A stretch of DNA of 25,401 nt from Pseudomonadota bacterium (GCA_023417515.1 JAEZFL010000078.1:1-25401); one strand, 5' to 3'. Positions 1 through 11,291 are shown, counted from the stretch's first letter. Numbers and translations are program-made. Notes: generated by a model not told the origin, from the sequence alone.

Positions 1-2662
<2,662 letters not shown>

Positions 2663-3106
2663 AAATGTGTGTCTCGCCTTCCCAGAACAGGAGCGCTCCA
2701 GACGCAAAAAGCCGCGGCTCCCAGAACGTGGAGACGCAGCTTCGGCGGCCTGGCAATCCCTTCCAACCAATGCGTGCGATGCGCTGCGCGACGGCGCATC
2801 CTGTTCCGGCGGAAAGGGTGAGAGCGCCATGTAGGTAAAGGCGCCCCGGATGTCAAACCCGGTGGCAATAGGAAATGGACTTTTTCCGCGCGCCTTCGGC
2901 TCGTCCCGAAATGGGCTCTTGCCGCTGATTTGTCACGGAAACTTCTCGGGCCGGGGCTAGTGGCGCGAAGCGGGCTGTTTTAAGCAGTTTGCGGGGGCCG
3001 CCGACTCGGGCGTCGGCTCAACGTGATTCGCAGAGAAATCAACGCCTTGGCCGTAAGTCGAGGCCTGGTTTCGCTGCATTCGCCATTGGACTGGGAAGGA
3101 CCGTTG
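2663..3106. other. Divergent intergenic region between rpoB and the nuclease
   Basis: This 444-base stretch has no convincing gene. It holds the rpoB leader and the promoter candidate described separately. Near its right end there is a 6-bp inverted repeat, GCCGAC/GTCGGC (3000-3005 and 3012-3017, six-base loop), that could be an operator or a hairpin in the nuclease leader. The Shine-Dalgarno of the nuclease, GGGAAGGA, is at 3093-3100. I see no clear -35/-10 pair for the nuclease. Confidence 0.5.
2828..2856 (-). promoter_or_regulatory. Candidate sigma70-type promoter of rpoB
   Basis: On the minus strand a perfect -35 TTGACA (2851-2856) is followed after 17 bases by TACATG (2828-2833), a weak -10. 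Transcription would start near 2821 and give a leader of about 160 nt before the rpoB ATG at 2662. Because rpoB here is 7.3 kb from rplL and there is a terminator after rplL, it needs its own promoter, which supports this assignment. The -10 match is poor, so the exact hexamer is uncertain. Confidence 0.45.
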
Positions 3107-6100
3107 ATGCCGATTTCGCTGACTCGCTCGGGCACCGCTTACACGCAGAATTTCGACAGCCTCGCCGCCGGCGGCAGCAGCACCGCGCTGCCCGACGGCT
3201 GGTTCATCCTGGAGAGCGGCACCGGCAGCCTCGCCAACGGCGCTTACACGGCCGGCACGGGCAGCTCCAATTCCGGCGATACCTACAGCTTCGGGGTCAG
3301 CGGCAGCGACGAGCGGGCGCTCGGCACGCTGCGCAGCGGCTCAGTGGTCCCGACGATCGGCGCGAGCTTCACCAACGACACCGGCGCCACGCTGACGTCG
3401 CTCCTCGTCAGCTATACCGGCGAGCAATGGCGGCTGGGCGCCACGGGGCGCGGCGCCGACCGGCTCGATTTCCAGTACAGCCTCGACGGCACGACCTGGA
3501 TCGACGTCAATGCGCTCGATTTCAGCTCGCCGATCACCGGCGGCTCGACCGGCGCCCTGAACGGGAACCTGGCCGCCAACCGGGTGCAGTTGTCCCACCA
3601 GATCAATGGGCTCAACATCCCCGCCGGCGCCACGTTCTACATCCGCTGGACGGACTTCGACGTCTCCAGCTCCGACGACGGCCTCGCCATCGACGACTTC
3701 GCGATCACGCCGCTTGCCGGACCGCTCACCGCATCCGTCGGCGACGCCACCATCGTCGAGGGCGATTCGGGCGTGATCAATGCCGTGTTCACGATCAGCC
3801 TGTCCGGCCCTGCCGACGAGCCGGTGACGGTCACCTACACGACCGCGAACGGCACCGCGCTCGCCGGCGAGGATTATGCTTCGACGACCGGCAGCGTCAC
3901 CTTCGCTCCCGGCGAGACCAGCATCCAGATTTCCGTTCCGGTGATCGGCGACACGGCGATCGAGGACGACGAGACCTTCACCGTCGAGCTGACCGGCGCA
4001 AGCGGCGCGGCGCTCGGCGACGCCAGCGGCCTCGGCACCATCGTCAATGACGACGTGCCCGCGGTCCAGCCGGGAAGCCTGTCGATCGGAAACGTCTCGG
4101 TCGACGAAGGCGATGCCGGCACGACCGCGATGGTCTTCACCGTCACCCGCAGCGGCGGCGACGACGGCGCGGTGTCGGCGACCTACACGATCAACCTCGG
4201 CTCCGCCGACGCCGGGGACTTCGCGCCCGGCACGCCACTGACCGGAATCGTCAACTTCGCCGACGGGCAGACGGTCGCGACGATCACCCTCAATGTCGCG
4301 GGCGACGTCCAGGTCGAGCCGAACGAGACGTTCACCGTCATCCTGTCCGGAGCGACCGGCGGAGCGACGATCGGCACCGCGACCGGAACCGGCACGATCC
4401 GCAACGACGACATGCCGCCGCTCGACCGCGGCGTGTTCGTCAACGAGATTCATTACGACAATCAGGGCAATCCGGACGTAGGCGAGCGGATCGAGGTCGC
4501 CGCCGCCGCCGGCACCGATCTCAGCGGCTGGACCATCGTCCTCTACAACGGCAGCAACGGCGCCAGCTATGCGCCGCTGATCAACCTGAGCGGAATCGTG
4601 CCCGACCAGGATGACGGCTACGGCACCTTGTCCTTCGCGGTCGCGGGCAACGGCATCCAGAACGGCTCGCCCGACGGCTTCGCGCTCGTCGATCCGTTCG
4701 GCCGCGTCGTCCAGTTCCTCTCCTACGAGGGCACGCTCACGGCGACCAACGGCCCGGCGGCGGGAATGACCAGCACCGATATCGGCGTGTCGGAATCGGG
4801 CGGCGACCAGCCCGGCCTGTCGCTTCAGCTGACCGGCACTGGTGCGAGCTACGAGGATTTCACCTGGACCGCGGTGCGCGCCGACAATTTCGGCTCGGTC
4901 AACACCGGCCAGGACTTCATCGGGGGCAATGCGACGGGCCTGATCAGCATCATCGACGCGCGAGTCGTCGAGGGCAATGACGGCGAGCGCGACATGGTGT
5001 TCACCGTGCGCCGGGCCGGCGGCCTCAACCAGAGCGCCACGGTCGATTACGAGATCGCCCACGGCACGACGGACTCGGCCGACCTCGGTGCCGGCCAGGC
5101 GCTGACCGGAAGCGTGGCCTTCGGTCCGGGCGTCGCCAGCGTCGAGATCCGGGTGCGGGTCAGCGGCGACACCGCGCCGGAGTTCAACGAGAGCCTGACC
5201 GTCACCCTGACCGGCACGACCGGCAATATCGCGATCGCCGACGGCGTTGCGACCGGTGTCATCGTCAACGACGACCCGCTCACCCTGCGCATCTACGAGA
5301 TCCAGGGCGAGCAGCACCGCTCGCCGTTCGAGGGCCAGCCGGTGACGACGACTGGCATCGTCACCGCGCTCGCGTCGAACGGCTTCTACCTCCAAGACGC
5401 GGCCGGCGACGGCAACGCCCGTACCTCCGACGCCATCTTCGTCTTCACCCGCACCGCCCCGACGGTCGCGATCGGCGACGGGGTCCAGGTCAGCGGCACC
5501 GTGACCGAGTTCGGCGGCGGCGCAGGCCTCACCACCACCGAGATCGAGGCGTCGACCGTTAGCGTCCAGTCGAGCGGCAATGCGTTGCCCGACGCCGTGG
5601 TCATCGGCACCGGCGGACTCCTTCCGCCGACCGAGATCATCGACGACGACGGCTTCAGCATCTTCGATCCCGAAAATGACGGAATCGACTTCTACGAAGC
5701 GCTGGAAGGCATGCGAGTGACCGTCGAGGCGCCATTGGTGGTCGCCAACGGCCGCGACGGCGGAGTCCATGTCGTCGCGTCGGGCGGAGAGGGCGCCACC
5801 GGCATCAACAGCCGCGGCGGGATCACCATTTCCGACGGCGACTATAATCCGGAGCGAATCCGCCTCACCGGCGATCCGCAGCTCGAGAACCTGACGCAAG
5901 GCGACCGGCTCGCCGACGTCACGGGGGTCGTCTCCTATGGCGACGGCAATTTCCGCGTGGTGCTGGGCGAAACCGCGACGGTCACCCATGACGAAGGCCC
6001 GCTCGCCCGTGAGACGACGTCGCTGGTCGGCGGCCGCAACCATCTCACCATCGCCAGCTTCAACGTCGAGAATCTCAGCCTCGAGGACAGCGAGGCGAAG

Positions 6101-8113
6101 TTCGAGATCCTCGCCGACAATATCCGGCTCAACCTGCAGGCGCCCGACATCATCGGTCTGCAGGAGATGCAGGACGCCAACGGCGCCAACGGCAGCCACC
6201 CGCTGTCCGCGGCGGAGACCGCGCAGCGCCTGATCGACGAGATCCTGGAGGATGGCGGGCCGCAATATGTCTATGTCGAGGTCGCGCCGCCGACCGCGAA
6301 CAGCACGGGCGGCGAGGCCGGCGGCAACATCCGCAACGGCTATCTCTACCGCGCCGACCGGGTGACCTATGTCGACGGCAGCGCTCAGCTGCTCACCGGC
6401 GGACCGGGAAGCACGGCCTTCGCCAACAGCCGAAATCCGCTGGTCGCCGACTTCATCTTCAATGGCGAGACGGTTCGGCTGGTCAACGTGCACGCCACCG
6501 CGCGCCTCAATAGCGACCCGCTGATGGGCGCCAACCAGCCGCCGTTCAACGCTGGCGAGGCGTCTCGCAATGCGCAGAGCGCGGTGGTGCGCGACTATCT
6601 GGAAGAGTCGCTCGCGACCAATCCCAGCCTCCGTCTCGGCGTGCTCGGCGATTTCAACGGCTTCTGGTTCGAGCAGTCGTTGACCGGCCTCGAAGCGGGC
6701 GGGGTGGTGACCAACCTCCACCGGCTCAATCCCGAGGAGGAGCGCTACGGCTACATCTTCGACGGCAACAGCCAGGCGATCGACCATCTGCTGGTCAGCG
6801 GCACCTTGCTGCCGGGTGCCCAGTTCGACGTCGTCCACATCAACACAGAGCAGCCGCGCACCGTGTTCCGCGGCACCGACCATGACGCGATCGTCGGGCG
6901 GCTGTTCATCGAGCATCCCAACGAGGCGCCGACCGACCTTGCGCTCGACGGCTCGGCGGTGGCCGAGAATGCGCCGGCCGGCACCCTGGTCGGAACGCTC
7001 AGCGCTGAGGATCCGGACGAAGACGTCCTGTCCTACGAATTGGTCGACGATGCCGGCGGGCGGTTCGAGCTCGACCCGGAGACCGGGGCGCTCACCACGA
7101 CCGCCCCGCTCGATTTCGAGGAGCAGTCGAGCTACACGATCACGGCCGAGGCGGTCGATCCGGACGGCTTGCGGGTGACCCGCGCGTTCGTCATCACCGT
7201 CGCCGACGTGAACGAGGCGCCGGTTGCCGAGGGCGATGCGGTTGCGGTGGATGAAGACGCCGCGACGTCGAACCTGTGGAGCACGTTGCTCGCCAATGAC
7301 AGCGATCCTGACGCCGGTACGACGCTGACGATCCAGTCGGTCGACACCTCTGCCACGAACGGAAGCGTGATCTTCGACCCGGCGACGCAGACGTTGCGCT
7401 ATGTCGCCGACGCCGACGCCTATGACCTGCTGCTCCCGGGCCAGACCGCGACCGACCACTTCACCTACACGGTGACGGACGGGGACGGCCTGACCAGCAC
7501 CGCGACGGTGGAAGTGACCGTCACCGGCCGCTTCGACACCGAGATCCGCTTCGGCGGCAACGGCAACGACGTGATCGCGACCGGCGCCGGCGAAGATTTT
7601 CTCTATGGCGGCAACGGCAACGACACGTTGTCGGGCAATGGCGGCCACGACCTGCTTGCGGGCGACAACGGCAATGACCGCCTGTTCGGCGGCGATGGCA
7701 ACGACATCCTGCTCGGCGGCAACGGCAACGACCAGCTCGACGGGGGCGCCGGCCGTGACAACCTCCACGGCGGCAACGGCAATGACCGAATGTCGGGCGG
7801 AGAGGGCGCGGATTCCTTCTGGTTCGCGCGCGGCGGCGGCAACGACACGATCCTCGACTTCGACGTCGCCGAGGACCGGCTGGTGCTGACCGACGGCGTC
7901 GGCGTTCAGGGCCACCGCGTCGGCGACGTGGATGGCGACGGCATCGCCGACCTCACCATCGCCTTCAGCCGCGGCGGCGGCTCGGTGGTTTTGCTCGGCG
8001 TCGACGACTTCGCCGCGGTCGAGATCGATAGCGGGCTGTCGTCCGTGCTCGGCAGCGCCTATCAGCCGGCATCGCCCTTCTTCGCGCTGGCCCCGCTCGA
8101 ATTCCAGTTCTGA
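3107..8113 (+). CDS. Large secreted ExeM/NucH-type nuclease with Calx-beta, lamin-tail and RTX parts
   Basis: A 1668-residue predicted extracellular DNA/RNA-degrading enzyme. Start: ATG at 3107, with GGGAAGGA six bases upstream; an earlier ATG at 3023 adds 28 residues without similarity. Order by approximate residue: N-terminal beta-rich domain 1-205; Calx-beta 205-316 and 323-435; lamin-tail domain 441-610 (RGVFVNEIHYDN); Calx-beta 611-725; OB-fold-like region 725-975; endonuclease/exonuclease/phosphatase domain 979-1270; cadherin-like repeat 1275-1365; VCBS/cadherin-like domain 1370-1475; RTX repeats 1482-1575; C-terminal tail to LEFQF. Catalytic signatures are present: SFNVENL, GLQEMQ, NVHATA, LGDFNG and GTDHDA. 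There is no N-terminal signal peptide, and RTX repeats plus the hydrophobic C-terminus suggest type I secretion, with calcium folding the protein outside the cell. No secretion ABC genes are nearby. The likely role is use of extracellular DNA or biofilm DNA turnover. It lies between rplL and rpoB, an unusual site. Confidence 0.88.
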   Translation: MPISLTRSGTAYTQNFDSLAAGGSSTALPDGWFILESGTGSLANGAYTAGTGSSNSGDTYSFGVSGSDERALGTLRSGSVVPTIGASFTNDTGATLTSLLVSYTGEQWRLGATGRGADRLDFQYSLDGTTWIDVNALDFSSPITGGSTGALNGNLAANRVQLSHQINGLNIPAGATFYIRWTDFDVSSSDDGLAIDDFAITPLAGPLTASVGDATIVEGDSGVINAVFTISLSGPADEPVTVTYTTANGTALAGEDYASTTGSVTFAPGETSIQISVPVIGDTAIEDDETFTVELTGASGAALGDASGLGTIVNDDVPAVQPGSLSIGNVSVDEGDAGTTAMVFTVTRSGGDDGAVSATYTINLGSADAGDFAPGTPLTGIVNFADGQTVATITLNVAGDVQVEPNETFTVILSGATGGATIGTATGTGTIRNDDMPPLDRGVFVNEIHYDNQGNPDVGERIEVAAAAGTDLSGWTIVLYNGSNGASYAPLINLSGIVPDQDDGYGTLSFAVAGNGIQNGSPDGFALVDPFGRVVQFLSYEGTLTATNGPAAGMTSTDIGVSESGGDQPGLSLQLTGTGASYEDFTWTAVRADNFGSVNTGQDFIGGNATGLISIIDARVVEGNDGERDMVFTVRRAGGLNQSATVDYEIAHGTTDSADLGAGQALTGSVAFGPGVASVEIRVRVSGDTAPEFNESLTVTLTGTTGNIAIADGVATGVIVNDDPLTLRIYEIQGEQHRSPFEGQPVTTTGIVTALASNGFYLQDAAGDGNARTSDAIFVFTRTAPTVAIGDGVQVSGTVTEFGGGAGLTTTEIEASTVSVQSSGNALPDAVVIGTGGLLPPTEIIDDDGFSIFDPENDGIDFYEALEGMRVTVEAPLVVANGRDGGVHVVASGGEGATGINSRGGITISDGDYNPERIRLTGDPQLENLTQGDRLADVTGVVSYGDGNFRVVLGETATVTHDEGPLARETTSLVGGRNHLTIASFNVENLSLEDSEAKFEILADNIRLNLQAPDIIGLQEMQDANGANGSHPLSAAETAQRLIDEILEDGGPQYVYVEVAPPTANSTGGEAGGNIRNGYLYRADRVTYVDGSAQLLTGGPGSTAFANSRNPLVADFIFNGETVRLVNVHATARLNSDPLMGANQPPFNAGEASRNAQSAVVRDYLEESLATNPSLRLGVLGDFNGFWFEQSLTGLEAGGVVTNLHRLNPEEERYGYIFDGNSQAIDHLLVSGTLLPGAQFDVVHINTEQPRTVFRGTDHDAIVGRLFIEHPNEAPTDLALDGSAVAENAPAGTLVGTLSAEDPDEDVLSYELVDDAGGRFELDPETGALTTTAPLDFEEQSSYTITAEAVDPDGLRVTRAFVITVADVNEAPVAEGDAVAVDEDAATSNLWSTLLANDSDPDAGTTLTIQSVDTSATNGSVIFDPATQTLRYVADADAYDLLLPGQTATDHFTYTVTDGDGLTSTATVEVTVTGRFDTEIRFGGNGNDVIATGAGEDFLYGGNGNDTLSGNGGHDLLAGDNGNDRLFGGDGNDILLGGNGNDQLDGGAGRDNLHGGNGNDRMSGGEGADSFWFARGGGNDTILDFDVAEDRLVLTDGVGVQGHRVGDVDGDGIADLTIAFSRGGGSVVLLGVDDFAAVEIDSGLSSVLGSAYQPASPFFALAPLEFQF
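7550..7830 (+). repeat. RTX nonapeptide calcium-binding repeats within the nuclease
   Basis: About ten tandem copies of the nine-residue GGxGxDxLx motif, for example GGNGNDTLS, GGDGNDILL, GGNGNDQLD and GGAGRDNLH. At DNA level they appear as repeated ggcggcaacggcaacgac-like units. In this family the repeats form a calcium-filled beta-roll after export through type I secretion. They are coding repeats, not a CRISPR or an integration site. Confidence 0.9.
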
Positions 8114-8120
8114 TTTGAGC

Positions 8121-8144
8121 GCGGGGAGGCGGAGGCCTCCCCGC
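8121..8144. terminator. Hairpin between convergent nuclease and hydrolase genes
   Basis: A perfect 10-bp stem (8121-8130 and 8135-8144) with a GGAG loop sits seven bases after the nuclease stop codon and just beyond the stop codon of the convergent hydrolase gene (8146-8148). It is very GC-rich and has no U-tract in either direction, so it could halt polymerase or protect 3' ends but is not a canonical intrinsic terminator. Confidence 0.5.
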
Positions 8145-8145
8145 C

Positions 8146-9075
8146 TCAAAGCAGTCGGATGACGGCCGCCACTTCGTCGGTCGCGTTATGGTGGACCATT
8201 TGGCCGATGCCGTCGAGCAGGTGGAGCCGGCTCTTCGGCAGCGCCTGGTGCAGTCGTTCCGACTGGGTCGGCGTGTGGACCATTCGATCGCCTCGACCGG
8301 CGACGATCGCTACCGGCAGGTCGATCTCCGGATAGCGGGAAGCAAGTCCCAGCGAGCCGCTGATCATCAAGGTCGCGTCGGACGCCCCGGCGCGGATCCG
8401 GGATGGCCGAAGCGCCATCGGCCATGGGAAATTGTCTTGCCAGGCCTGGGTCGGAGCCGCCGGGCCGAACAGTCGCGCGGTGAAGCGCCGACGCAGGGCA
8501 TGGGCCAGTGGCGGCGCGATCGTGTGGCGGAGCACGTCGCCGATGCCGGGAATGGCCGACGGCGCGACCAGCCACACATCGGCGCGCGGCGTCGGGTAAT
8601 AATAGCCGCCGAGGAGAGCGATCCCGCGCAGCCGCTCGGGGTGGTTGAGCTCAAGCGCCGCAGTCACCAGCGCGCCGTAGCTGTGGCCGGCGACGACCAC
8701 GTCCTCGGCGTCGAGCAGGCGCAGCGCCTCGGCGAACAGGGCGGCCTGGCGCTCGGCGGTCCAGCTCGTCCCTCGCGGCCGCGAGCTGTGGCCGAAGCCG
8801 GGCCGGTCGATGGCGATGACCCGGTTGGTCTTGGCAAGCTCGTCGACCAGGCCGGAGATGATCCAGTCCTCGACCATCGTGCCGTTGCCGTGGACGAGCA
8901 GGATCGGCCGCCCGCTTCCGCGCTCGAGATAATGGAGTCGGACTCCGCCCACGTCGAGGAAGCGGCCGAGGGGAGGGTGATCGCGCCTGGCACGCTGCGC
9001 CTGGGCGCGATTGACGAGGGCGAGGCCGGCAAGGGTTCCGCCGGCGGCGAGAAGGGGAAGGCGGGGGTTTTGCAT
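8146..9075 (-). CDS. Alpha/beta-fold hydrolase, probably exported or membrane-anchored
   Basis: A 309-residue alpha/beta hydrolase. The N-terminus has a hydrophobic stretch (residues 6-22, ending near AQAQ) that could be a signal peptide or a membrane anchor. The oxyanion region is HGNG at 62-65. The nucleophile elbow is GHSYG with Ser132. Asp263 (AGRGDRMV) and His295 (GQMVHH) complete a plausible triad, and RPGFGHS at 91-97 is typical of the haloalkane dehalogenase/epoxide hydrolase-like branch. The substrate cannot be read from sequence. ATG at 9075 lies nine bases after the DUF72 stop, so the two are probably cotranscribed. The Shine-Dalgarno is weak, consistent with translational coupling. 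Confidence 0.85.
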   Translation of the reverse strand: MQNPRLPLLAAGGTLAGLALVNRAQAQRARRDHPPLGRFLDVGGVRLHYLERGSGRPILLVHGNGTMVEDWIISGLVDELAKTNRVIAIDRPGFGHSSRPRGTSWTAERQAALFAEALRLLDAEDVVVAGHSYGALVTAALELNHPERLRGIALLGGYYYPTPRADVWLVAPSAIPGIGDVLRHTIAPPLAHALRRRFTARLFGPAAPTQAWQDNFPWPMALRPSRIRAGASDATLMISGSLGLASRYPEIDLPVAIVAGRGDRMVHTPTQSERLHQALPKSRLHLLDGIGQMVHHNATDEVAAVIRLL

Positions 9076-9084
9076 GAGGGCGTC

Positions 9085-9828
9085 TCAACCGACCGCGCCC
9101 GACGCGGTTCCCCGCGACAGCCGTTCCTTGAGGGCGAGCGCGTTCGGTGTCGCTCCTCCGAGCGTGTTGTCGAAGATGCACCAGGCCTCGCCCCTGGCCG
9201 CGGCGGCGCGGAGCGACTCGGCATACGCATCCAGCGCCTCGTCGCCGTAGGATGAGCGATAGATGACCGGCGAGCCGTGGAGGCGGAAATAGGTGAAGCC
9301 GCGCCAGCCGCCCGGGACGGCGGCTTCGGCAACCCGGGCGGGATCGGCGGCGACCCGGGCGACGCGGTGGCGCTCAAGCACAGCGTCGGCTGCCGGCTCA
9401 AACCAGGTCGGGTGACGCGGCTCGCACACGATGTGCCTGTCCGTCGCGGCGCGGAAGCGGGCGAAGAAACGTGCGGCGCTCGGTAGGTCGAAGGCGAGGC
9501 TGGGCGGCAGCTGGACGAGATGCACGGCGAGCTTGGCACCGAGTGCGCTCACCTCGCCGACATGAGCGTCGATCAGCTCGGGGCAGTCGGTGAGCTTGCG
9601 CTCATGGGTGATCGTCCGCGGAACCTTCACCGAGAAACGAAAAGCGTCCGGCACGCTTGCCGCCCAGCGCTCCCATGTCGAGCGGCGATGCGGGCGGTAG
9701 AATGAGGAGTTGATCTCGACGCCGCTGAAGCGCGCCGCGTAGCGCTCGAGCGCCGAGCCTTCGCTGGGTAAGGGCGCGGAATCGCGCGATGCGATGCTCC
9801 ATCCTGCGGTGCCGATGACGAAGGTCAT
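9085..9828 (-). CDS. DUF72 (YecE-like) TIM-barrel protein
   Basis: A 247-residue member of the DUF72/YecE family, a TIM-barrel family of unknown biochemical function. Family signatures include the opening FVIGTAGWSI, ERYAARFSGVEINSSFYRP, FRFSVKVPRTITHERKL, the QLPPSL segment, CEPRHPTWF and FRLHGSP, followed by a conserved Asn-containing C-terminus (CIFDNTLGG). The start is ATG at 9828, giving MTFVIGTAGW; an upstream in-frame start near 9891 would run through the rplL terminator and is rejected. It lies between the rplJL terminator and the hydrolase, likely forming a two-gene unit with it. Confidence 0.88.
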   Translation of the reverse strand: MTFVIGTAGWSIASRDSAPLPSEGSALERYAARFSGVEINSSFYRPHRRSTWERWAASVPDAFRFSVKVPRTITHERKLTDCPELIDAHVGEVSALGAKLAVHLVQLPPSLAFDLPSAARFFARFRAATDRHIVCEPRHPTWFEPAADAVLERHRVARVAADPARVAEAAVPGGWRGFTYFRLHGSPVIYRSSYGDEALDAYAESLRAAAARGEAWCIFDNTLGGATPNALALKERLSRGTASGAVG

Positions 9829-9851
9829 GGCGGTCCAACGCCGCGGACACG

Positions 9852-9880
9852 AAAAAGGGCGGCCCGTTGCCGGACCGCCC
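9852..9880 (-). terminator. Intrinsic terminator of rplJ-rplL
   Basis: In the rplL direction the RNA forms a 10-bp stem, GGGCGGUCCG with CGGGCCGCCC (one G-U pair), closed by a GCAA tetraloop and followed directly by UUUUU. It lies about 47 bases after the rplL stop. This is a textbook Rho-independent terminator, and it separates rplJL from any downstream gene, including rpoB 7.3 kb away. Confidence 0.9.
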
Positions 9881-9926
9881 TCTCCCTCCACGGGCGCTTC
9901 AAGACACCCGCGAACTGGTCAGAAGC

Positions 9927-10310
9927 TTACTTCAGCTCGACGGTGCCGCCGGCTTCCTCGATCTGCTTCTTGATCTTCTCGGCCTCTTCCTTGTTCACGC
10001 CTTCCTTGACGGCCTTCGGAGCGCCTTCGACGAGCGCCTTGGCTTCGCCGAGGCCCAGGCCGGTGATCGCGCGGACTTCCTTGATCACGTTGATCTTCTT
10101 GCCACCGTCGCCGGTGAGGATCACGTCGAACTCGGTCTGCTCTTCAGCAGCCGCACCGCCACCGCCGGCGCCGCCGGCGGCCGGACCGGCAACCGCGACA
10201 GCAGCGGCGGCCGAAACGCCCCACTTCTCTTCGAGGGCCTTGGCGAGGTCAGCGGCCTCGAGGACGGTCAGTTCGGAAAGCTGGTCAACCAGCGCGTTGA
10301 TGTCTGCCAT
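9927..10310 (-). CDS. rplL: Ribosomal protein L7/L12
   Basis: A 127-residue stalk protein of the 50S subunit, which recruits translational GTPases. The N-terminal dimerisation helices (MADINALVDQLSELTVLEAA) lead to an Ala/Gly-rich hinge (about residues 35-58, GPAAGGAGGGGAAAEE), then the globular C-terminal domain with TEFDVILTGDGGKKINVIK and GLGLGEAKALVEGAPK, ending GGTVELK. I chose ATG at 10310: GGAG lies seven bases upstream, whereas the ATG two codons earlier at 10316 is almost on top of the Shine-Dalgarno. It sits 50 bases after rplJ, its usual partner, and is followed by a strong terminator instead of rpoB. Confidence 0.97.
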   Translation of the reverse strand: MADINALVDQLSELTVLEAADLAKALEEKWGVSAAAAVAVAGPAAGGAGGGGAAAEEQTEFDVILTGDGGKKINVIKEVRAITGLGLGEAKALVEGAPKAVKEGVNKEEAEKIKKQIEEAGGTVELK

Positions 10311-10360
10311 TTTCATTCTCCGTAAGCGGGGCCTTCATGCCCCGTGATGGGTTGGGGTAA

Positions 10361-10876
10361 TCAGGCCTCTTCTTTGGCCGCATAGGCTCCGAACACGCGG
10401 GCGAGCTTGGCCGCGGGCGCATTGGCGAGCTGGGCGAGCTTGGTCGCGGGCGCCTGGATGAGGCCCACGATCTTGGCGCGCAGTTCGTCAAGCGACGGCA
10501 GCTCGGCGAGCGCCTTCACTCCATTCACGTCGAGGAGCGTGTCGCCCATCGCGCCGCCGACGATCTCGAACTTGTCGGTCGTCTTGGCGAAATCCACGAC
10601 GACCTTGGCGGCCGCGACGGGATCGGTCGATGTGGCGAGCGCCGTCGGGCCGGTCAGCATGTCGCTGATCGGCGCGTAGGGCGTTCCCTCGACGGCGATG
10701 AGAGCGAGCGTGTTCTTGGAGACCTTGTAGCTGGCGCCAGCGTCGCGCATCTTGATCCGCAGGGCGGTGGACTGGGCCACCGACATGCCGAGATTGCGGG
10801 TGATCACCACCACGCCGGTCTCGTTGAACGTCTGCTTCAGCTGTGCGACCTGCTCTCTCTTTTGAGCTCGATCCAT
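10361..10876 (-). CDS. rplJ: Ribosomal protein L10
   Basis: A 171-residue base of the ribosomal stalk, which binds 23S rRNA and carries the L7/L12 dimers. Family signatures are the N-terminal MDRAQKREQVAQLKQTF, GVVVITRNLGMSVAQ, RIKMRDAGASYKVSKNTLA and the C-terminal L12-binding helix ending near ARVFGAYAAKEEA. The ATG at 10876 has AAGGAAGAGG upstream and matches the normal length; in-frame extension to 11014 crosses the leader and is rejected. It is the first gene of an rplJL operon. L10 in complex with L12 typically represses its own mRNA through the leader, and a structured leader is present here. Its usual upstream neighbour rplA is 11.7 kb away. Confidence 0.97.
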   Translation of the reverse strand: MDRAQKREQVAQLKQTFNETGVVVITRNLGMSVAQSTALRIKMRDAGASYKVSKNTLALIAVEGTPYAPISDMLTGPTALATSTDPVAAAKVVVDFAKTTDKFEIVGGAMGDTLLDVNGVKALAELPSLDELRAKIVGLIQAPATKLAQLANAPAAKLARVFGAYAAKEEA

Positions 10877-11128
10877 GCCTCTTCCTTTCGCGCACCCGTC
10901 AGTAACGGGGGCGCATGCGAAAACCCGACGGGACATCCGCCGGGGTAAGTGTCCGAGGGGATTGGTCGCGCGTCCGCGGGCACGTGAGGCCGTGGCAGAC
11001 ACAGCCGGGCGCAAGGCCGGGCTGGTGAAACTTCTTCCCCGTCTAGGCTGGGGATTAAGGGCCCCAGGATTCTTGGCGGCCCACCAGCTGTCTCGGACGG
11101 CGACCGGCGGGGCGAGCCCGCGGTCAGG
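10877..11128 (-). promoter_or_regulatory. Structured 5' leader of rplJ (L10-leader candidate)
   Basis: About 250 nt of apparent untranslated leader between a promoter candidate and rplJ, rich in inverted repeats. A CTGGGG/CCCCAG hairpin lies at 11048-11067. A GGACA/TGTCC pairing lies about 70 bases before the gene. Right before the Shine-Dalgarno, a stem pairs a TTCGC...GCGC...CCG arm with CGGGTGCGCGAA. L10 leaders that bind the L10-L12 complex are widespread upstream of rplJ in bacteria. I infer that role from position and structure and cannot confirm the kink-turn and binding motif by eye. Confidence 0.45.
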
Positions 11129-11134
11129 GGCGGC

Positions 11135-11162
11135 CCAATAGCAGGTTGGGCCGGAGGGTCAA
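11135..11162 (-). promoter_or_regulatory. Candidate promoter of rplJ-rplL
   Basis: On the minus strand TTGACC (11157-11162) and TATTGG (11135-11140) are separated by 16 bases, placing a transcription start near 11128. It lies downstream of the terminator at 11244-11269, so rplJL needs a promoter about here. A perfect 8-bp GC hairpin, GGGGCCGG/CCGGCCCC (11168-11186), lies just upstream of the -35 and may insulate it. Confidence 0.4.
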
Positions 11163-11243
11163 GGGGAGGGGCCGGCCACCGGCCCCGAGTCGGATTGGTT
11201 AATAGGCTCGGCGATGATCCCGTGCGCAGATGGCCCAGAAACG

Positions 11244-11269
11244 AAAAAGCCCCGCAAAAGCGGGGCTTT
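11244..11269 (-). terminator. Strong intrinsic terminator after the Trp-rich small ORF
   Basis: A 10-bp stem, AAAGCCCCGC/GCGGGGCTTT, with a four-base loop (arms 11246-11255 and 11260-11269). In the minus direction it is followed by UUUUUCGUUU, counting the last stem bases. It is nearly symmetrical, but the U-run is better on the minus strand. It is 22 bases after the stop of the small Trp-rich ORF and about 80 bases before the rplJL promoter candidate. Confidence 0.85.
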
Positions 11270-11291
11270 ATGTGTAGTGGGCTACAATGGC

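Noticed and set aside
7550..7830. Regular short repeats that could be mistaken for a CRISPR-like array
   Set aside because: The period is nine codons' worth of GGxGxDxLx coding repeats inside one frame, with no unique spacers.
3341..8149. A 1602-codon open frame antisense to the nuclease
   Set aside because: It is a GC-bias shadow of the real gene: no domain, Ala/Arg/Asp/Val-rich low-quality sequence, and the plus-strand frame has full domain support.
9829..9891. N-terminal extension of the DUF72 protein
   Set aside because: It would be translated across the rplL terminator and has no family similarity; ATG 9828 gives the normal family start.
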